Source: Pteria penguin (taxonomy: Eukaryota > Mollusca > Bivalvia > Pterioida > Pteriidae). Taken from it: a stretch of 64,000 nt of DNA. The stretch is taken from assembly GCA_035048485.1 (NCBI GenBank), contig CM068593.1:4411151-4475150 (forward strand), written 5' to 3'. Shown in pieces: positions 12,786-24,755 of this stretch (position 1 is the first letter of the stretch; the number at the start of each line of letters is the position of its first letter). Below the pieces are notes generated by a model. It ran no database searches. It saw nothing but the letters and a program-made list of their open reading frames with translations, and had not been told where the DNA came from. The position numbers and the translations under genes were made by a program.

Positions 12786-13608
12786 GGTTTCTATTCAAAT
12801 TTTATGGTTTCCTTTCAAAAAATCAAAACGTTTCGACCTCATTGACAAATTTAATTATACTTGCAGATATCTGGATGACATTTTGGTTATCGGCAACCCT
12901 AAATTCGAACAATCTATATCAGAAATATATCCACCAGAGCTCAAATTGAATAAAGCTAATACTTGAGATAAATCTACGCCTTTCTTAGAATTGAACATCA
13001 AAATTATCAACCACCTAATATATACTAATATTTATGATAAACGTGAGGATTTTGGATTTCCTATTGTAAATTTTCCTTACTTGGATGGCGATGTCCCTCG
13101 ACTCCCATCATATGGTATCTATATTTCTCAACTAGTTCGATTTGTCAGAGGCTGCACCGATGTTTTGGACTTTCATAAACGAAATTTACAATTTACTTCT
13201 AAAGTTTTAACTCAGGGTTACAGATATCACAAGCTTAGAAAAACATTCGGCAAATTCTTATTCAGAACTTCTATCTAAATTTGGAAATATTTCTTCTCAA
13301 CACTATGTATCCAATAGAATTTCCCATCCTAATTTTTATGGTGATCTAGTATATATACTAAGGAAAGTAAAAGGCTCCGATAACGTTATTTTATCAAGTA
13401 ATAAAATAATCAAACGTCTTATAAATAGACAATATGACATTGAGATCATCAAAAAGACTATAGGTCTTGTATTTGGCCCCTCTACAGCCTTATGCAGACT
13501 TTTACTTGAACGTTGCACGCTGACTATAACAGGGCGGTGGGGACTATATGACGGGCCTTGTCCAAACCTCTTTCAGGGGAGACATGGTCCTGAACCTCGT
13601 CCCCTCTG
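12786..13608 (+). pseudogene. reverse transcriptase, 5'-truncated and frameshifted (copy D)
   Basis: The translation shows the reverse transcriptase palm box YLDDILVIGNPKFE (near 12865), then IYPPELKLNKANT. A stop follows at 12964, then the conserved tail YDKREDFGFPIVNFPYLDGD (13030-13095), YGIYISQLVRF, QGYRYHKLRKTFGKF (to 13260) and, after a frameshift near 13265, FYGDLVYILRKVKGSDN and KKTIGLVFGPSTALC up to the stop at 13608. YLDD is the polymerase active site. This family is very common in bivalve protein predictions as I recall it; its retroelement class is unclear to me. At least one stop and one frameshift make it non-functional, and the N-terminal half is absent. Confidence 0.8.
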
Positions 13609-14014
13609 ACTGTTAGTCGGGACTCCTACAGATCTAGGGTCTTAGCTCGCTTTCAGACTGGAAGAGCACGGTTTATCATGTTGATGTCGCATATATTTTT
13701 ATATCATTATGTGTTTTACAATACCTTACGTGTTTATATTTTTATGACCTCTCAATATGCGATACTTGTTGACCCTTGTACTTTACATGGAGGATTATTT
13801 ATAAATTTTTAAATGTACATCCTTTGATTGTTCTGCTGTTACGGTGAGTGGGAAGGTGGGCCCGTAAAACCGGTTAAACACACCATTTGTTTGGCTTTTG
13901 TCAAATTAAATGACCGTCCTAAGTCGGTATTGTAATTGCACTACAATCAAATATTTTTGTAAAGTGTTATATGTGCTAGTATATTATTGATATTCATGTA
14001 TTTATCCATAGATA
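13609..14014 (+). mobile_element. 3' untranslated tail of RT copy D
   Basis: It continues directly from the reverse transcriptase frame: tgactgttagtcgggactcc, gttgatgtcgc, atggaggattatttataaa, ggtgagtgggaaggtgggcc, then the subfamily end gtgttatatgtgctagtata. It supplies the link between the coding part and the orphan tails A, B, E, F and G. Confidence 0.75.
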
Positions 14015-15135
14015 TACAGCGATGCTCCGTTAATCCGGACACGTTTGTTCCCGGCCGATTAGTCCGGATAAACGGATTTTCCGGATTACTGGATCATAGT
14101 ACCGGTGCATTAGATGTTAAAGAATCTTATTTCTTGATAAAAGAAGGGTGTATACAGTACACGATAACACACAAGTAATAATCCTTATATGCGTTTAATT
14201 TGTATACGAAAATATATATATATATGTATTACGTATTTAATCTATTAACATTTTTAGTAGATTGTACATTAATTGCAGCCAAATTTCTGAAACTTGCATG
14301 ATTTTTCAACTCACTGTCCTCTATTTAAATGTTGACAGCCGACTTTGTATATACCTCGCGCTTGACTAATTAACTTCACTTCTATCGCGATTGGAGTGTT
14401 TATCTAATGTCCTGCTGTGTCATACAAATTTAGAGTTGAAAAGCATTTATGTCCGGATAAATTTATACAGTGTTCATGTTTTAGATACAAAAAATTTCTA
14501 TAACTATAAAAAAAAGAATAACTAAAAGTTAAAACTTCTCTACAAAATAATGTATTGAGCACTAAGAAAGGATATGTTATCAATTATCGATCTCAGATAG
14601 AAGAGTGACGATACTTAAAGTTTGGTTACAATCTAAAGCCCCAATATTTAATTCACAATGTAAGCTGCGAAGTCGGCAATTTACTTTTATTTATTATCAT
14701 TCAACTAACAGTAATCTTCATTTCTGGTATGAGCGTGTACTGACTCATTAAAAAGCAATCATCAATGACCGCTAACATGACGTTTGACTACACCACAAGC
14801 GGTCAGTTCTTAATTGGATAGGTAATTAACATACCATAGGTAGGTGAGCAGGTAAACGCGTCATTTAACTGTTAAACAAACAATCAGCCCAGAGAAGAGA
14901 TTAACAGTGTATAAATTAAACTGCAGTTATTTGCTACTGCTACGTCCGGAAAGCAAAATTTTGTCCGGATTATCGCAGCAAATTTCATGTACTTTTGGAA
15001 TTCCGTACCCGTATTTCCTTGTCCGGATCCGAAACGCGGATTTCCGGATTATCGGATCAAAATATCATTTGGGAAATCCGTTCCCGCACTTTCTTGTCGA
15101 GAAAGTGGATTTTCCGGATAAACGGAACACAACTA
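14015..15135. mobile_element. non-autonomous pogo-like DNA transposon
   Basis: The left end has cagcgatgctccgttaatcc followed by ggacacgtttgttcccgg, then several gtccggataaacggatt motifs. The right end (14940-15131) has repeated tccggattatcgga and ends ttccggataaacggaacac. The Cs-and-Gs of ccggat direct and inverted subrepeats flank an AT-rich interior without coding potential. The style of the ends recalls pogo/Tigger elements (inferred). The right terminus has drifted from the left, so exact ends are uncertain. Confidence 0.55.
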
Positions 15136-15215
15136 AATATGCTAAATTCAATTAAAAGAATTAATCAAAAAATAAAAAGATTTAAACATATCAAATTATG
15201 TATCAGAAGATTCAA

Positions 15216-15800
15216 AAGAGAAAAGAGAAGACATCTGATCAAGCTCTATATATAGATCAATAAGGACATACCCATAGAACATGGTAATAGTCAAATAAGC
15301 ACAGAAAACATTACAAAATATTCGATTGTGCTGCAGGACGATACCGACTGAGGACGGTCAATTAAAGCAACAAATTTCACTCAATTGGTGTAGTTGACCG
15401 GTGTATGGGCGTCCTTGTCACCACAAAATCAGCACAATCAAAGGACACGCATTTAAATATTTATAAATAATCCTCCATATAGAGAACAAGGTCCAACAAG
15501 TTTCTCGAAACGAGAGGGTATATGCCCTTCTGTTAGCGAACTCAGACCCTTGATCTGTAGGAATCCCGACTAAAAATAAGATGGGAAGAGGATTAGGACC
15601 TTGTCTCCTCTGACAAGGTTTGGACAAACTCGGGGTTATCGATTACTTTCACCAAGATAGCTAGAGGTGTCATTGAACTAATCAATAAGGTCGAAACCCT
15701 TCGATGTTTGAATAGAATGCATAAAGTCCCTCTCATCCCAATAATCTGGTAGTAAATCTTGTCATTAAATTGCACATAAATATTATCGATCAAAAATATG
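15216..15800 (-). pseudogene. reverse-transcriptase element remnant, copy G (minus)
   Basis: Read on the minus strand, it starts with the reverse transcriptase motif IYVQFNDKIYYQIIGM near 15790-15735, which lies upstream of the YLDD box in this family. It then passes through VIDNPEF, a deletion, and the complete 3' tail (ggaggattatttataaat, cctttgattgtgctg, ttgaccgtcc) to the terminus near 15220. Several frames are broken. Confidence 0.7.
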
Positions 15801-15904
15801 GTGGCATTACAGGACTCAGTACAAGTTCAATATTCATTATTTTCCCACCTCAGGCAAAAATCTCGAAATCTGATTGGTTAAGAAGAACCAAATATTTTAT
15901 TGTA

Positions 15905-16835
15905 TTCGACTACTCATCATTCCCCATCAGCCGTACGTTATTATAGTATACCCCCTCCGCCGCTACCCATCATTCCCCATCAGACGTATATTATTTTAAT
16001 GTACCCCCTCCGCCGCTACCCATCATTCCGCATCAGTCGTATATTATTTGAATATATCCCCTTCCGCCGCTACCCTTCATTCCCCATTAGCCGTATATTA
16101 TTTTAATGTACCCCCTCCGCCGCTACCCATCATTCCTTATCAGTCGTATATAATTTGAATATATCCCCTTCCGCCGCTACCCTTCATTCCCCATTAGCCG
16201 TATATTATTTTAATGTACCCCCTCCGCCGCTACCCATCATTCCCTATCAGTCGTATATTATTTTAATATACCCCCTCCGCCGCTACCCATCATTCCCCAC
16301 CAGTCGTATATTATTTTAATATACCCCCTCCGCCGCTACCCATCATTCCCCACCAGCCGTATATTATTTTAATATACCCTCCGCCGCTACCCATCATTCC
16401 CAATCAGCCGTATATTATTTTTTAATATACCCCCTCCGCCGCTACCCATCATTCCCCACCAGCCGTATATTATTTTTTAATATACCCCCTCCGCCGCTAC
16501 CCATCATTCCCCATTAGTCGTATATTATTTTTAAATATACCCCCTCCGCCGCTACCCATCATTTCCCATCAGCCGTATATTATTTTGATATACCCCCTCC
16601 GCCGCTACCCATCATTCCCCACCGGCTGTATATTATTTTAATATACCCCCTTACGACGCTATCCATCATTCCCCATCAGCCGTATATTATTTCAATATAC
16701 CCCCTCCGACGCTACCCATCATTCCCCACCAGCCGTATATTATTTTAATATACCACTCTGCCGCTACCCATCATTCCCAATCAGCCGTATATTATATTAA
16801 TATACGCCCTCCGCCGAATATACTTTTGATATACC
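15905..16835. repeat. 53-bp minisatellite, about 17 copies
   Basis: Units of cgctacccatcattccccat, then cagccgtatattattttaat, then ataccccctccgc. Spacing is 52-55 bp. The C/T-rich half is well conserved and the AT half varies. The array ends in decayed units around 16800-16835. Confidence 0.95.
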
Positions 16836-16885
16836 CTCGCCTCGATTCGGTGACGTCATTTTATCGCCAGACGAGAGAAAACAAT

Positions 16886-17030
16886 ATGGCGGAAGGACGG
16901 TTTGTAAATAGAAGTGATGAACAAATAAACAGAATTTGAATGCAACGCAACTCAAACAAAAACAAAAATACAGCGGGGATATTACAAACACATTGATAAG
17001 TTCAAAAAGGCCTTAAGTGAAATAAGTAAG
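16886..17030 (+). pseudogene. possible broken 5' coding fragment (MAEGRFVNRSDEQ)
   Basis: After the 53-bp array, an ATG in good context (caatatggcggaagg) opens a frame reading MAEGRFVNRSDEQINRI, ended by TGA at 16937-16939. If one base is skipped, the reading continues ECNATQTKTKIQRGYYKHID and KFKKALSEIS to about 17030. The start resembles, from memory, the N-termini of invertebrate DUF3504/ZMYM-like, Crypton-related predictions. That link is weak. It is probably a decayed element or exon. Confidence 0.3.
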
Positions 17031-18579
17031 TTATATAGTGTATGACAAGGGAGGATATAAAAATACTGAATGCATGAAATTCGCCACGCCCAATACAACT
17101 TTTTTTCATGGACCCAATATATTTTCGTATACCCCCTGTAAAACACTGTATAACTAATATTATCATATTGTTTGTTAGAGAAAAATTTAGATATGCTCAA
17201 GTACAGAGGTATGATTTAGACTCTATTGAAACACCAGCGTATGGGAGACAACAATAATGATGGTTTAAATAAGTAATAGAGTTGAAATAAAGTTTGCTAC
17301 GCAAAATTTCGTGTAAAAGACACTTATCGCAGTAACTGTGGTCACCAAATACATTTCAAGCCTCATTTCTCTTTAGATTCAATACGCTTTCACGATTATA
17401 TGAACTGTTACTTAATGTATATCATTATTTCTATTATTACCGAGTTGAAAATTTGTATCCCTGGTAATTTTAAATTCTACAGGAAAAACTAAATTTTTAC
17501 CAGTTTGTCAAGTGCCATTCCGTATAAATCATATTATGATATCTGAAAATTAACTTATGATTACATTGTATATCCTACGACCAATAATTTGTCTCAATAA
17601 TATACTCATGATTATGTATTGATATAGCATGATTATATTTATGAAATATTTTACCAAGAACAACACCTACATTCACATGTTTGACTAATTAATTCTATGA
17701 ATTAGTTATCTTTTTAAGGAAAGAATTGTCTTTCATTGAAAAGGGCAGTCGACTTGAAATTTTAAGCTAACATTGAATAAATGGAGTTCGTATAATTAAT
17801 ACAGAAAATATCTGTATAAAATTGCAAAATTACATGTGTTTTACGTATATCTATAGAAATATTCTCATAAAATCCCCTGGAAATCCCGTTTGCTTCGGTT
17901 GGCTTAAATTTCCCATCGGTTTAAAGTACTCTGACAGTATGGTACAACTTTATACTTTTAAATGATAACCATATAGTCATATAACAATAAATTTGATTCT
18001 TGAAATAAAATGCTTGTGAAAAATGAACCATAGATATATTTGTATATGCTTTATAGAATTACTATAGGTAATTTACATCTCGCCAATCTGGCAAATGTAA
18101 CATGGTCGGTAAAAATCTCCCAGTCTAGCAATATTACTATGGTCGGTAAAAATTTAGATTTGTATGAATGGTACAATACAGAGAGTCGATAGACATAGAA
18201 ATATGATCTGTATCAGATCTGAACACTCAGCATATTTCCTAATAGAAATCCGTTTATTGATTTTGTTTGTAAATGGAGTATCATCAATACACATATTAAC
18301 CTAGTTTATTTTCTGGATTACATTCTTCAATGAAGTAATTTTCGGAACAGGTGGTGTTCAATGCTGAGATAGCATAAAGCTACCAAGGGGTTTCATGGAG
18401 AGATAAAGTGAAGGCAAGAAAAAGTGAAAGAAATATGATACGATACAAAATGAACCTGATTGAAAGACGACTTGCAATTTCTGTAATTTTAATTCTAGAC
18501 ACAGAAGGAACAAGAGCAATGCCTAGTGTGGCTTAATACGCAAATCGCTTACTTTGGACGGGATCAATTCGAACGTATG
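17031..18579. other. AT-rich intergenic DNA
   Basis: No gene seen. It contains the inverted partner (17863-17945) of the repeat at 12680-12785, and two short related blocks ending ggtcggtaaaaat near 18100 and 18150. Confidence 0.55.
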
Positions 18580-19400
18580 GTTTTAATAACCTCCAAACTT
18601 GGGTTTCTTTAGTAATATTTTTATGAAATTCTGAAATCCAAAAAGAGGATAATTACTGAATTCTATTAAAGAAGTGAAATATAACCAGAGTTTAACAAAT
18701 GTCCTTGTGATCTGGTGGTCATTCAGACAGGCAAAACAGCAATTTTTGCCAGTCCAAATCATTTTTGGCAGACCAAATGTTTTTTGCAAAAATATGCTTA
18801 AATATGAGCATGAAATCTTTTATTTCATTCATTTAATTAATTATTTAGTTATATTCAAATTCAATTTCAATTTCTATCTCTAGTCTTTTTATGATTTTAC
18901 TTTCTGGCTCATCAAGTGCATTGTCATCTTCCTCGTCTGACTCTGAGTCTCCGTCAACATCATGTGTCATATCAGCTATGCCTGTGTCTGTTGTCACTTG
19001 TATGTCAGTCTCCACAAGTACCAACACCCCACCCCATTCCCCTCAAACTCTGTGTTGTTGATGGCTACCGACTCCAGTGTGTCTATATTCAGTATTCTCG
19101 ACTTATCACACAATGCATTAACAAGTGAAAGCAGTTTCAGAGAATTTGATTCACCAACAAAAATAGATTTTATCTAATGGGCCTCATCGACACGTTTTTG
19201 ACTTGGGAAGAAAGGGACTTTCTTCAGTGTGAAAGTAAACAGTGCAGAAATGTGTGTCGGACATTTTGACCAGCAAAATGCATATTTCTGTTGGTCCTTG
19301 TAAAATCTTGACCAGATGACCGGCTGGACTGGACTTTTGTTAAACACTGTATTATTCTGACCAAAATGTGTAAATTTGAAGTACATTGGCCCATTCAAAC
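18580..19400 (-). other. possible decayed coding fragments, minus strand
   Basis: The minus frame at 18845-19027 reads an acidic stretch (TDTGIADMTHDVDGDSESDE, then EDDNALDEPESKI). Another at 19174-19398 reads GPMYFKFTHFGQNN and TLKKVPFFPSQKRVDEAH. Both look more protein-like than chance but have no linking splice signals. Blocks at 18690 (acaaggacatttgttaaact) and 19335 (ggacttttgttaaacac) resemble each other, so part of this may be a dispersed repeat. Confidence 0.2.
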
Positions 19401-19734
19401 ACTGATGTCGTACAATCTAGACATAACATCTCCGCCCCTCACAAACCAGTTCTGGTTTCCTGTACGACGTGAATATGATTGGACGCTGATAAACAATACA
19501 ATTTCATTTATATGTATTCGATGGTAATTTGTAACTCAAACTGTTCTCATGATGATATTTATGTTAATGATATGTCGAGTCTTGTCGTCATAGCTCGTTA
19601 TTCACAATGCTATGCAGTTTTTCTGAAGTAAATTTTGACAGGTTAAACTTAGCTTTTGGAATCTACACTTTTGACCTATACATACTCAATGAGTCAACAA
19701 CAGATAAACTCTATTTTATGTACTTTTAATTATT

Positions 19735-20210
19735 TATATATGAGCCCGACGAAACGACAACCTGCTGCTGGTTCCTCAGGCATGCAAAGCAAATGATTAT
19801 TAATGCATAAAGCTTGCGCCCATGACGACAGCAACAGGTGGGCTCTAGTATTATGTAACTATGTATTTTTGTTGTACACGCCTGAAGCGTCAATAACAGG
19901 CTAATTCTAGTTTTATGATTCTATACTCTTTTGCTATACTCACCCGGGGAGTCAACATCTGTTAGATCTAGTTTTAAATATCTATACCTATTTGCTATGC
20001 ATGCCCGTGGCATCGGCAAATGGTGTGTTCTTAGTTTGTGTATCTATTCTTACCTGTAATGCAAGCTTTTGGCATCAGGAAAGTAAGCTCTAGTTTCATG
20101 AATATAAACTCATTTGCTATACATGTCGGTGGTCTCAGCAACATATCTAGTTATATGTATTTATACTAACTTACTATGCATGTCCGTTATATTTATACCT
20201 CAGATTGAAA
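19735..20210. repeat. degenerate tandem repeat, about 80-bp unit, 5-6 copies
   Basis: Diverged copies share ctctagttttatg, tctatactcatttgctat, acatgcccgtggcatc and agcaacagg. They occur around 19745, 19845, 19905, 19985, 20065 and 20130. It is strongly decayed and has no coding role. It lies just 3' of the secreted-protein gene. Confidence 0.65.
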
Positions 20211-20332
20211 TTTTACTGCACTTCATGCTCAATCGATTTTGAATTATTAATATTAAGCTGTCACAATATTTTTAAGGCAGATGAACAAAATTATATGCAC
20301 GACGATATAGGATGTTCATGATTCATGTTTGC

Positions 20333-20338
20333 TTTATT
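20333..20338 (-). terminator. AATAAA polyadenylation signal of the secreted-protein gene
   Basis: Minus strand AATAAA begins 6 nt after the TAG stop of exon 5 (20346-20344). This close spacing implies a very short 3' untranslated region unless another signal further on is used. Confidence 0.55.
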
Positions 20339-20343
20339 TCTTA

Positions 20344-23288
20344 CTAAAATCTTACAAACACTGCTAACACGTCAGCTATGCCAAACTCTACAAAGAAAAC
20401 AATTACAGATATTAGAAACTACCGGATGATAACATAAAACAAGTCTCCACTAATTAGGGAGGATCACTTATATATTACAGACAATTAAGAATTTAAAAAT
20501 TTAGGTACGGGTTTTTTTTTTTTTTTTTTTCTTTCTTTCTTTCTTTTTTTTTTTTTTTTCTTTCTTTTTTCGTTTTTGCTTTATGAAAAAAATAATAATA
20601 AGCCCGCTGGATGGTCATTTTTATGTGTCAAAATAGTAATTCCAAGGAGGAGCGCTCAAATGACAGAATAGCTGCACAACCTTAGGGATGATGTAATTCT
20701 GATGGAGTCATGACTCCGATGTAAACATCAGAAAATGGTGTGCTACACAAATTTTTTCCAAGACCGACTGCAAACATACACCAATGCTTCGCACAAAATG
20801 AAAAACATTCCTTATATTTATAGATATTTAGCCTTATGAAAAAATTGAGCCCACTGAATGCCCTTTTTATATTGTAATTCCAAGCTGTACACCTATTTAT
20901 ATAGCAAATGCCTTTCTAAAACCTCTTATTTAGTAAGATATATTGTAATAAGATAAAAAGAAATATCTCTTGGTACTAAAAGAATATAAGTCAATAGTAT
21001 AATAATAAACTTCGCTTCTAGTAGACATTGACACAGATAACAATAAATTCACATTTCGATATATGATCTGACACAATGATAAATTCATGGATTATTAATC
21101 ATTATGAATTGAGTATTAATTGATTATTAATTAATTGATTATTAATTGATTTTGTGTGCATGTTCTTGTTGATTTGTCATACAGAATCGTCAGATGTCTT
21201 CTGTTTTCTCTTTTACTACTTTCACTAAGCATTATCGATTATGTATTCAGTAATATATTTTGACATTTCATATGATCATTTATCACAACTACATGTATTA
21301 TACTAAACATAACCGTGTATAGTGTACATCATGGTAATAAGTAGATTACCTGCATTTCACCTTATGGACTTTGGCAACGGTTACTCTGTTATATTGACTA
21401 TTTAAACCATTTAATTCGAGATTTCTGTTATATTTTGATTCCTCTGAGTACTAAAGCTACGATAGATCTTGGTTATAATGTACCTAGCTTCTCCCACTTT
21501 GTCTCCCGGTCATTTTGAGAGTAAAGGAACTGAGGATACGAATCATGGTTATCCCATTTACAATAGAGCGGCTTATCTATCACCGCCAGCCAACCAGCAT
21601 CCTCGGCACAGGTTCTATAGTGTCCATTTATATGGAATGTTCGTTTTTCTTCATAACTACAAAAAGCATACTAGTAACTGCCTTATTAGAATGTACACAT
21701 ATAAAGAAAATATAGATCATATCATATTGTGAAACAAGCATTTCAATTTCAAGGTTTACTCATTTTTATACATAAAAATGTGCAAATAATGCATGTTCAT
21801 TCTATAAGGTAGAAAAATATTAAAGTGAGTGCATAAATTTACAATTATTACCCCTTGATGCTGAAAATATTGAAATGTCCACTACTGGTCATATCGCACC
21901 AGCTGCTATGCAGAAGGCGTTTTTGGCTAAACCAGTTTTCGTTGCTTGAATGTTTGCCATCGAAAATGACATACACTACTTCTTCTCCATCTCTGTAAAG
22001 CGCAAGCTTTACCTACAAAAACAACAACCAGAGACTCTATCGAGGCGGAATATCTACATTGTACTGGTCTAGGCACTAGGAGAGACTGTGAAACTAATCT
22101 CTTTATCATATATTTGATTTCAAATACTTTTATAATCAAAGGCCACACACTTTTATAATTTGAAAATGCATGTATAATAAGGCCAAATCTACTGGCTACC
22201 TTTTAACGAATAAGCACTACTTTATTAGGATTTGCTAGTTTATGGAAATACAAAGACAAGCAGAGGAATTTAAATATATCAATAGGCAACATACCTTGAA
22301 AAATCAAGGAGTTTTTTTCATATTGAATCCTTTATGAGAGTTTGTCAACGTACTTAATCCACTTAGTTTACACTGGTTAAGTATATACTTTTTTGAGAAA
22401 TTACTGATCTGTAATTACGATATCGAAAGAATACGTCTAAAGTTTATCTGTTAAAAAACAGAGTGAGTAGATTACTCCTGTAAGTTTAATTTCCTTGTTA
22501 TTTCTACAATGCATTAGGGAGGAGGAATACAATGTGACTATAGTTAATATTCTCTATGGAATACTCCTGAAGAAGTGACGATCAAGAACTAGTAATTATT
22601 GGGAATTCAGTGAATATACGGTGCTATACATATATAGTATATGCCACATAGATGAAATAAAGAGACAAGAAACAGAATCATGATGAGGAATCATGTAATA
22701 TATAAACGTAGATATCTGTAAACAAACCTGCTTTATTCCTGCAACCGTCCACATATCGATTATGGAACTTCGGAAATGGGTATGTGGTGACAGTGAAGTA
22801 GTTGTAAGATCCTTTTCCATTGGCAAACACCCATGTGTTATTTGACACCGCTTACACTGCCCGGCAGAACTACCGAACCATAAAGGCATTATAGGATGAC
22901 CGTTCCCGCTTACTGCTCGGAAAATTAGTTTCCAATTCAAGTCTTCTCCTACATTTTCAATGTAACAGTATGAATAGTCATTGTTTAATTTCAGTCAATC
23001 ATGTACTGCATAGTGATATTATAAACGTACCTTCTGTGTTAATAAAATTTTACTTATGCTTAATCTGTATCGGCATTTGCAATAGAAGAAAACAATATCC
23101 AATAAAACAACCAATAACTTCAGTCAAATATTTTCGTTTAGGAATCTGTAACCAAATTCCCTAAATAGAAAACAAGTAGCCGCTTAAGGTAAGAGCCATA
23201 CATAAGACGAAGAAGATTTTGCCAAATTACCTGTAACCGGAGTTGCCACTAATGTGACAATAACCACAGTGGCAATCATAAAAGTCAT
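20344..23288 (-). CDS. predicted secreted protein, 218 aa, five exons
   Basis: Joined exons (minus): 23288-23231, 22948-22728, 22012-21852, 21656-21484, 20387-20344, total 657 nt. All four introns have GT-AG ends (donors GTAATT, GTTTGT, GTAATA, GTACAT; acceptors ATGTAG, TTGTAG, TTGTAG, TTGTAG) and all phases agree. Exon 1 encodes a signal peptide (MTFMIATVVIVTLVATPVTG). Exon 2 has NWKLIFRAVSGNG and FRSSIIDMWTVAGIKQ, exon 3 VKLALYRDGEEVVYVIFDG and NWFSQKRLLHSSW, exon 4 TFHINGHYRTCAEDAGWLAV and YPQFLYS, exon 5 FGIADVLAVFVRF and stop. There are six cysteines in the mature part. I recall related secreted proteins in bivalve predictions with the same motif order (WKLVFRA, WFS, GC..D.GW, YP.FLYS, ADV.A.FV), with no known function. 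No frameshift or internal stop. TATAAAAG lies upstream and AATAAA downstream. Intron 4 holds a retroelement tail. Confidence 0.85.
20508..20575. repeat. poly-T / TTTC low-complexity tract
   Basis: A run of T with interspersed cttt units inside intron 4 of the minus-strand gene. On the coding strand it is poly-A, and may be the decayed tail of a retrotransposed element. Confidence 0.6.
21146..21216 (+). mobile_element. terminal fragment of the RT-element 3' tail in intron 4
   Basis: It matches only the last part of the family tail: gattttgtgtgcatgttctt, gttgatttgtcatacag, gtcagatgtcttctgttttc, tctttta. It is antisense to the host gene and preceded by short attaattgatt repeats. Confidence 0.6.
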
Positions 23289-23357
23289 CCCGCTAGATAT
23301 TAGCTAAAGTGATTCCACCTCTATATATACATTTGCTGATCGCCTGGCACCGCCTAT

Positions 23358-23365
23358 CTTTTATA
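23358..23365 (-). promoter_or_regulatory. TATA box (TATAAAAG) upstream of the secreted-protein gene
   Basis: A perfect TATAAAAG on the minus strand, 70 nt before the ATG at 23288-23286. It would place transcription start near 23330 and give a 5' leader of about 40 nt. A second TATA-like tract (TATATATAG, 23321-23329) is closer and could be used instead. Confidence 0.5.
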
Positions 23366-24111
23366 TTTATTTATTATTCAATGCTATACAAAACATTGTC
23401 TAAGTCTAAATTTGATTTTGCCCACGCACCAAACAAGCAGAACGTGAAAACAAAAATAAGTCAAATTGTATATTTGGATTTGTAGTTGTGAGGGGTGTTT
23501 GGTATTTAATGTTTTAATGAGTTTTCTGCTATTTTATGGCTCGCAGATCATTAAAACTCTATAAGTAGTAAGGAAATTGTGAAACATTCAACTAAACCTC
23601 AAAGTAATCGTGAAAGTATTCATTTTGGGGGATTTTGGTTAGAGGTGTTGTTAATATACAACATATTAAAGCTCGACACCAATCAACGTGGTGGAAGATA
23701 GTAAAAAAGTAAAAATGCAACAAGACCCTCCCCCCCCCCCTTCTTCCCTTTTTATATTTGTGTTAGTCACATATCAGGAAATGCCAAAAGAGTTAGTTAA
23801 AATATTTTAGGATATGTTGTTAATATATTATATTTAAAGATTTTATGGTTTGACATTTTACACAACTGCATTAGGGTAACGGCAGGTTATTGTATATAAT
23901 ACACGTAGTTGTGTTAACGCACTACAAAATTATATGTTACAGAAAACCCGCGAAAACAAATTTCATTCTGACGTCACTAAGCTTTATAGTATATGCCATG
24001 CGGGTGAAACTACAGGAATCAAGATTCACGGTAAAAATGCTACAGTACAACATTTTCCTCAAATTATTTTGTAATTTAACATAAATATGTGTACGCGTAA
24101 TTGAAATGCTT
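23366..24111. other. AT-rich upstream region of the secreted-protein gene
   Basis: No second gene seen. It has a C-run at 23727-23738 and short AT repeats, and would contain any distal control sequences of the minus-strand gene. Confidence 0.45.
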
Positions 24112-24610
24112 CTACGGGCCTTGTCCAAACCTTTTCAGAAGAGACAAGGTCCTGATCCTTGTCCCCTTTGACTGTTAGTCGGGACTGCTATTGATCAAGG
24201 ATCTGAGCTCGCTTACAGACGGGCAGAGCACGATTTACTTCAGTTGTTGTCTCCGAACATATTTTTGATGGCAACATATTATTCTATAAATTTTTCGCGT
24301 GTAATAAATTTTTATGACCTCTCTCCTTGAGAAACCTGTTGATCCTTGTTCTCTATATGGAGGCTTATTTATAAATTTTTAAATGTGTGTCCTTTGATTT
24401 TGCTGCTTTTACAGTGAGTGGAAAGATGGGCACCCGTAAACCGGTTAACCACACCAATTGAGTGACGTTTGTTACTTCAATTGACCGTCCTAAGTCTGTA
24501 TCGTAACCGCAGCACAACTACTATTATCATTTTTTTGTGTGCAGGTGTTTGTTGATTGTGCCATACAGCTTTGTCAGATGTCTTCTGTTTTCTCTTTTAC
24601 TGAGTCAAAC
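24112..24610 (+). mobile_element. RT-element C-terminal coding remnant and 3' tail, copy E
   Basis: It begins at acgggccttgtccaaacctt (end of the coding part), then gactgttagtcgggactgc, gatcaaggatctgagctcgc, gagaaacctgttgatccttg, ggtta accacaccaattg and the terminal cagatgtcttctgttttctc. This is the best-preserved full tail in the window and useful as the family consensus. Confidence 0.75.
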
Positions 24611-24755
24611 TTTTGGATTTCTAAGATATTAATGAAATATTAAGATTTTGTTCTGTGTTTTTTTTAAATAAAGAACAATTTATCGGATTTGTACATGGAA
24701 CACAAGGATAATTGGTAGACACTATTGCCCTTTACTTTTTCCGCGAAATGAATTT

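Noticed and set aside
20704..20745. Possible second hammerhead (ctgatggagtcatgactccg)
   Set aside because: The core reads CTGATGG, the GAAA box is missing and no stem I pairing is seen.
22596..22940. 114-codon minus ORF taken as a single-exon gene
   Set aside because: Only 22948-22728 is coding. The rest reads into intron 2 past the donor CAG/GTTTGT, as shown by the in-phase continuation at 22012.
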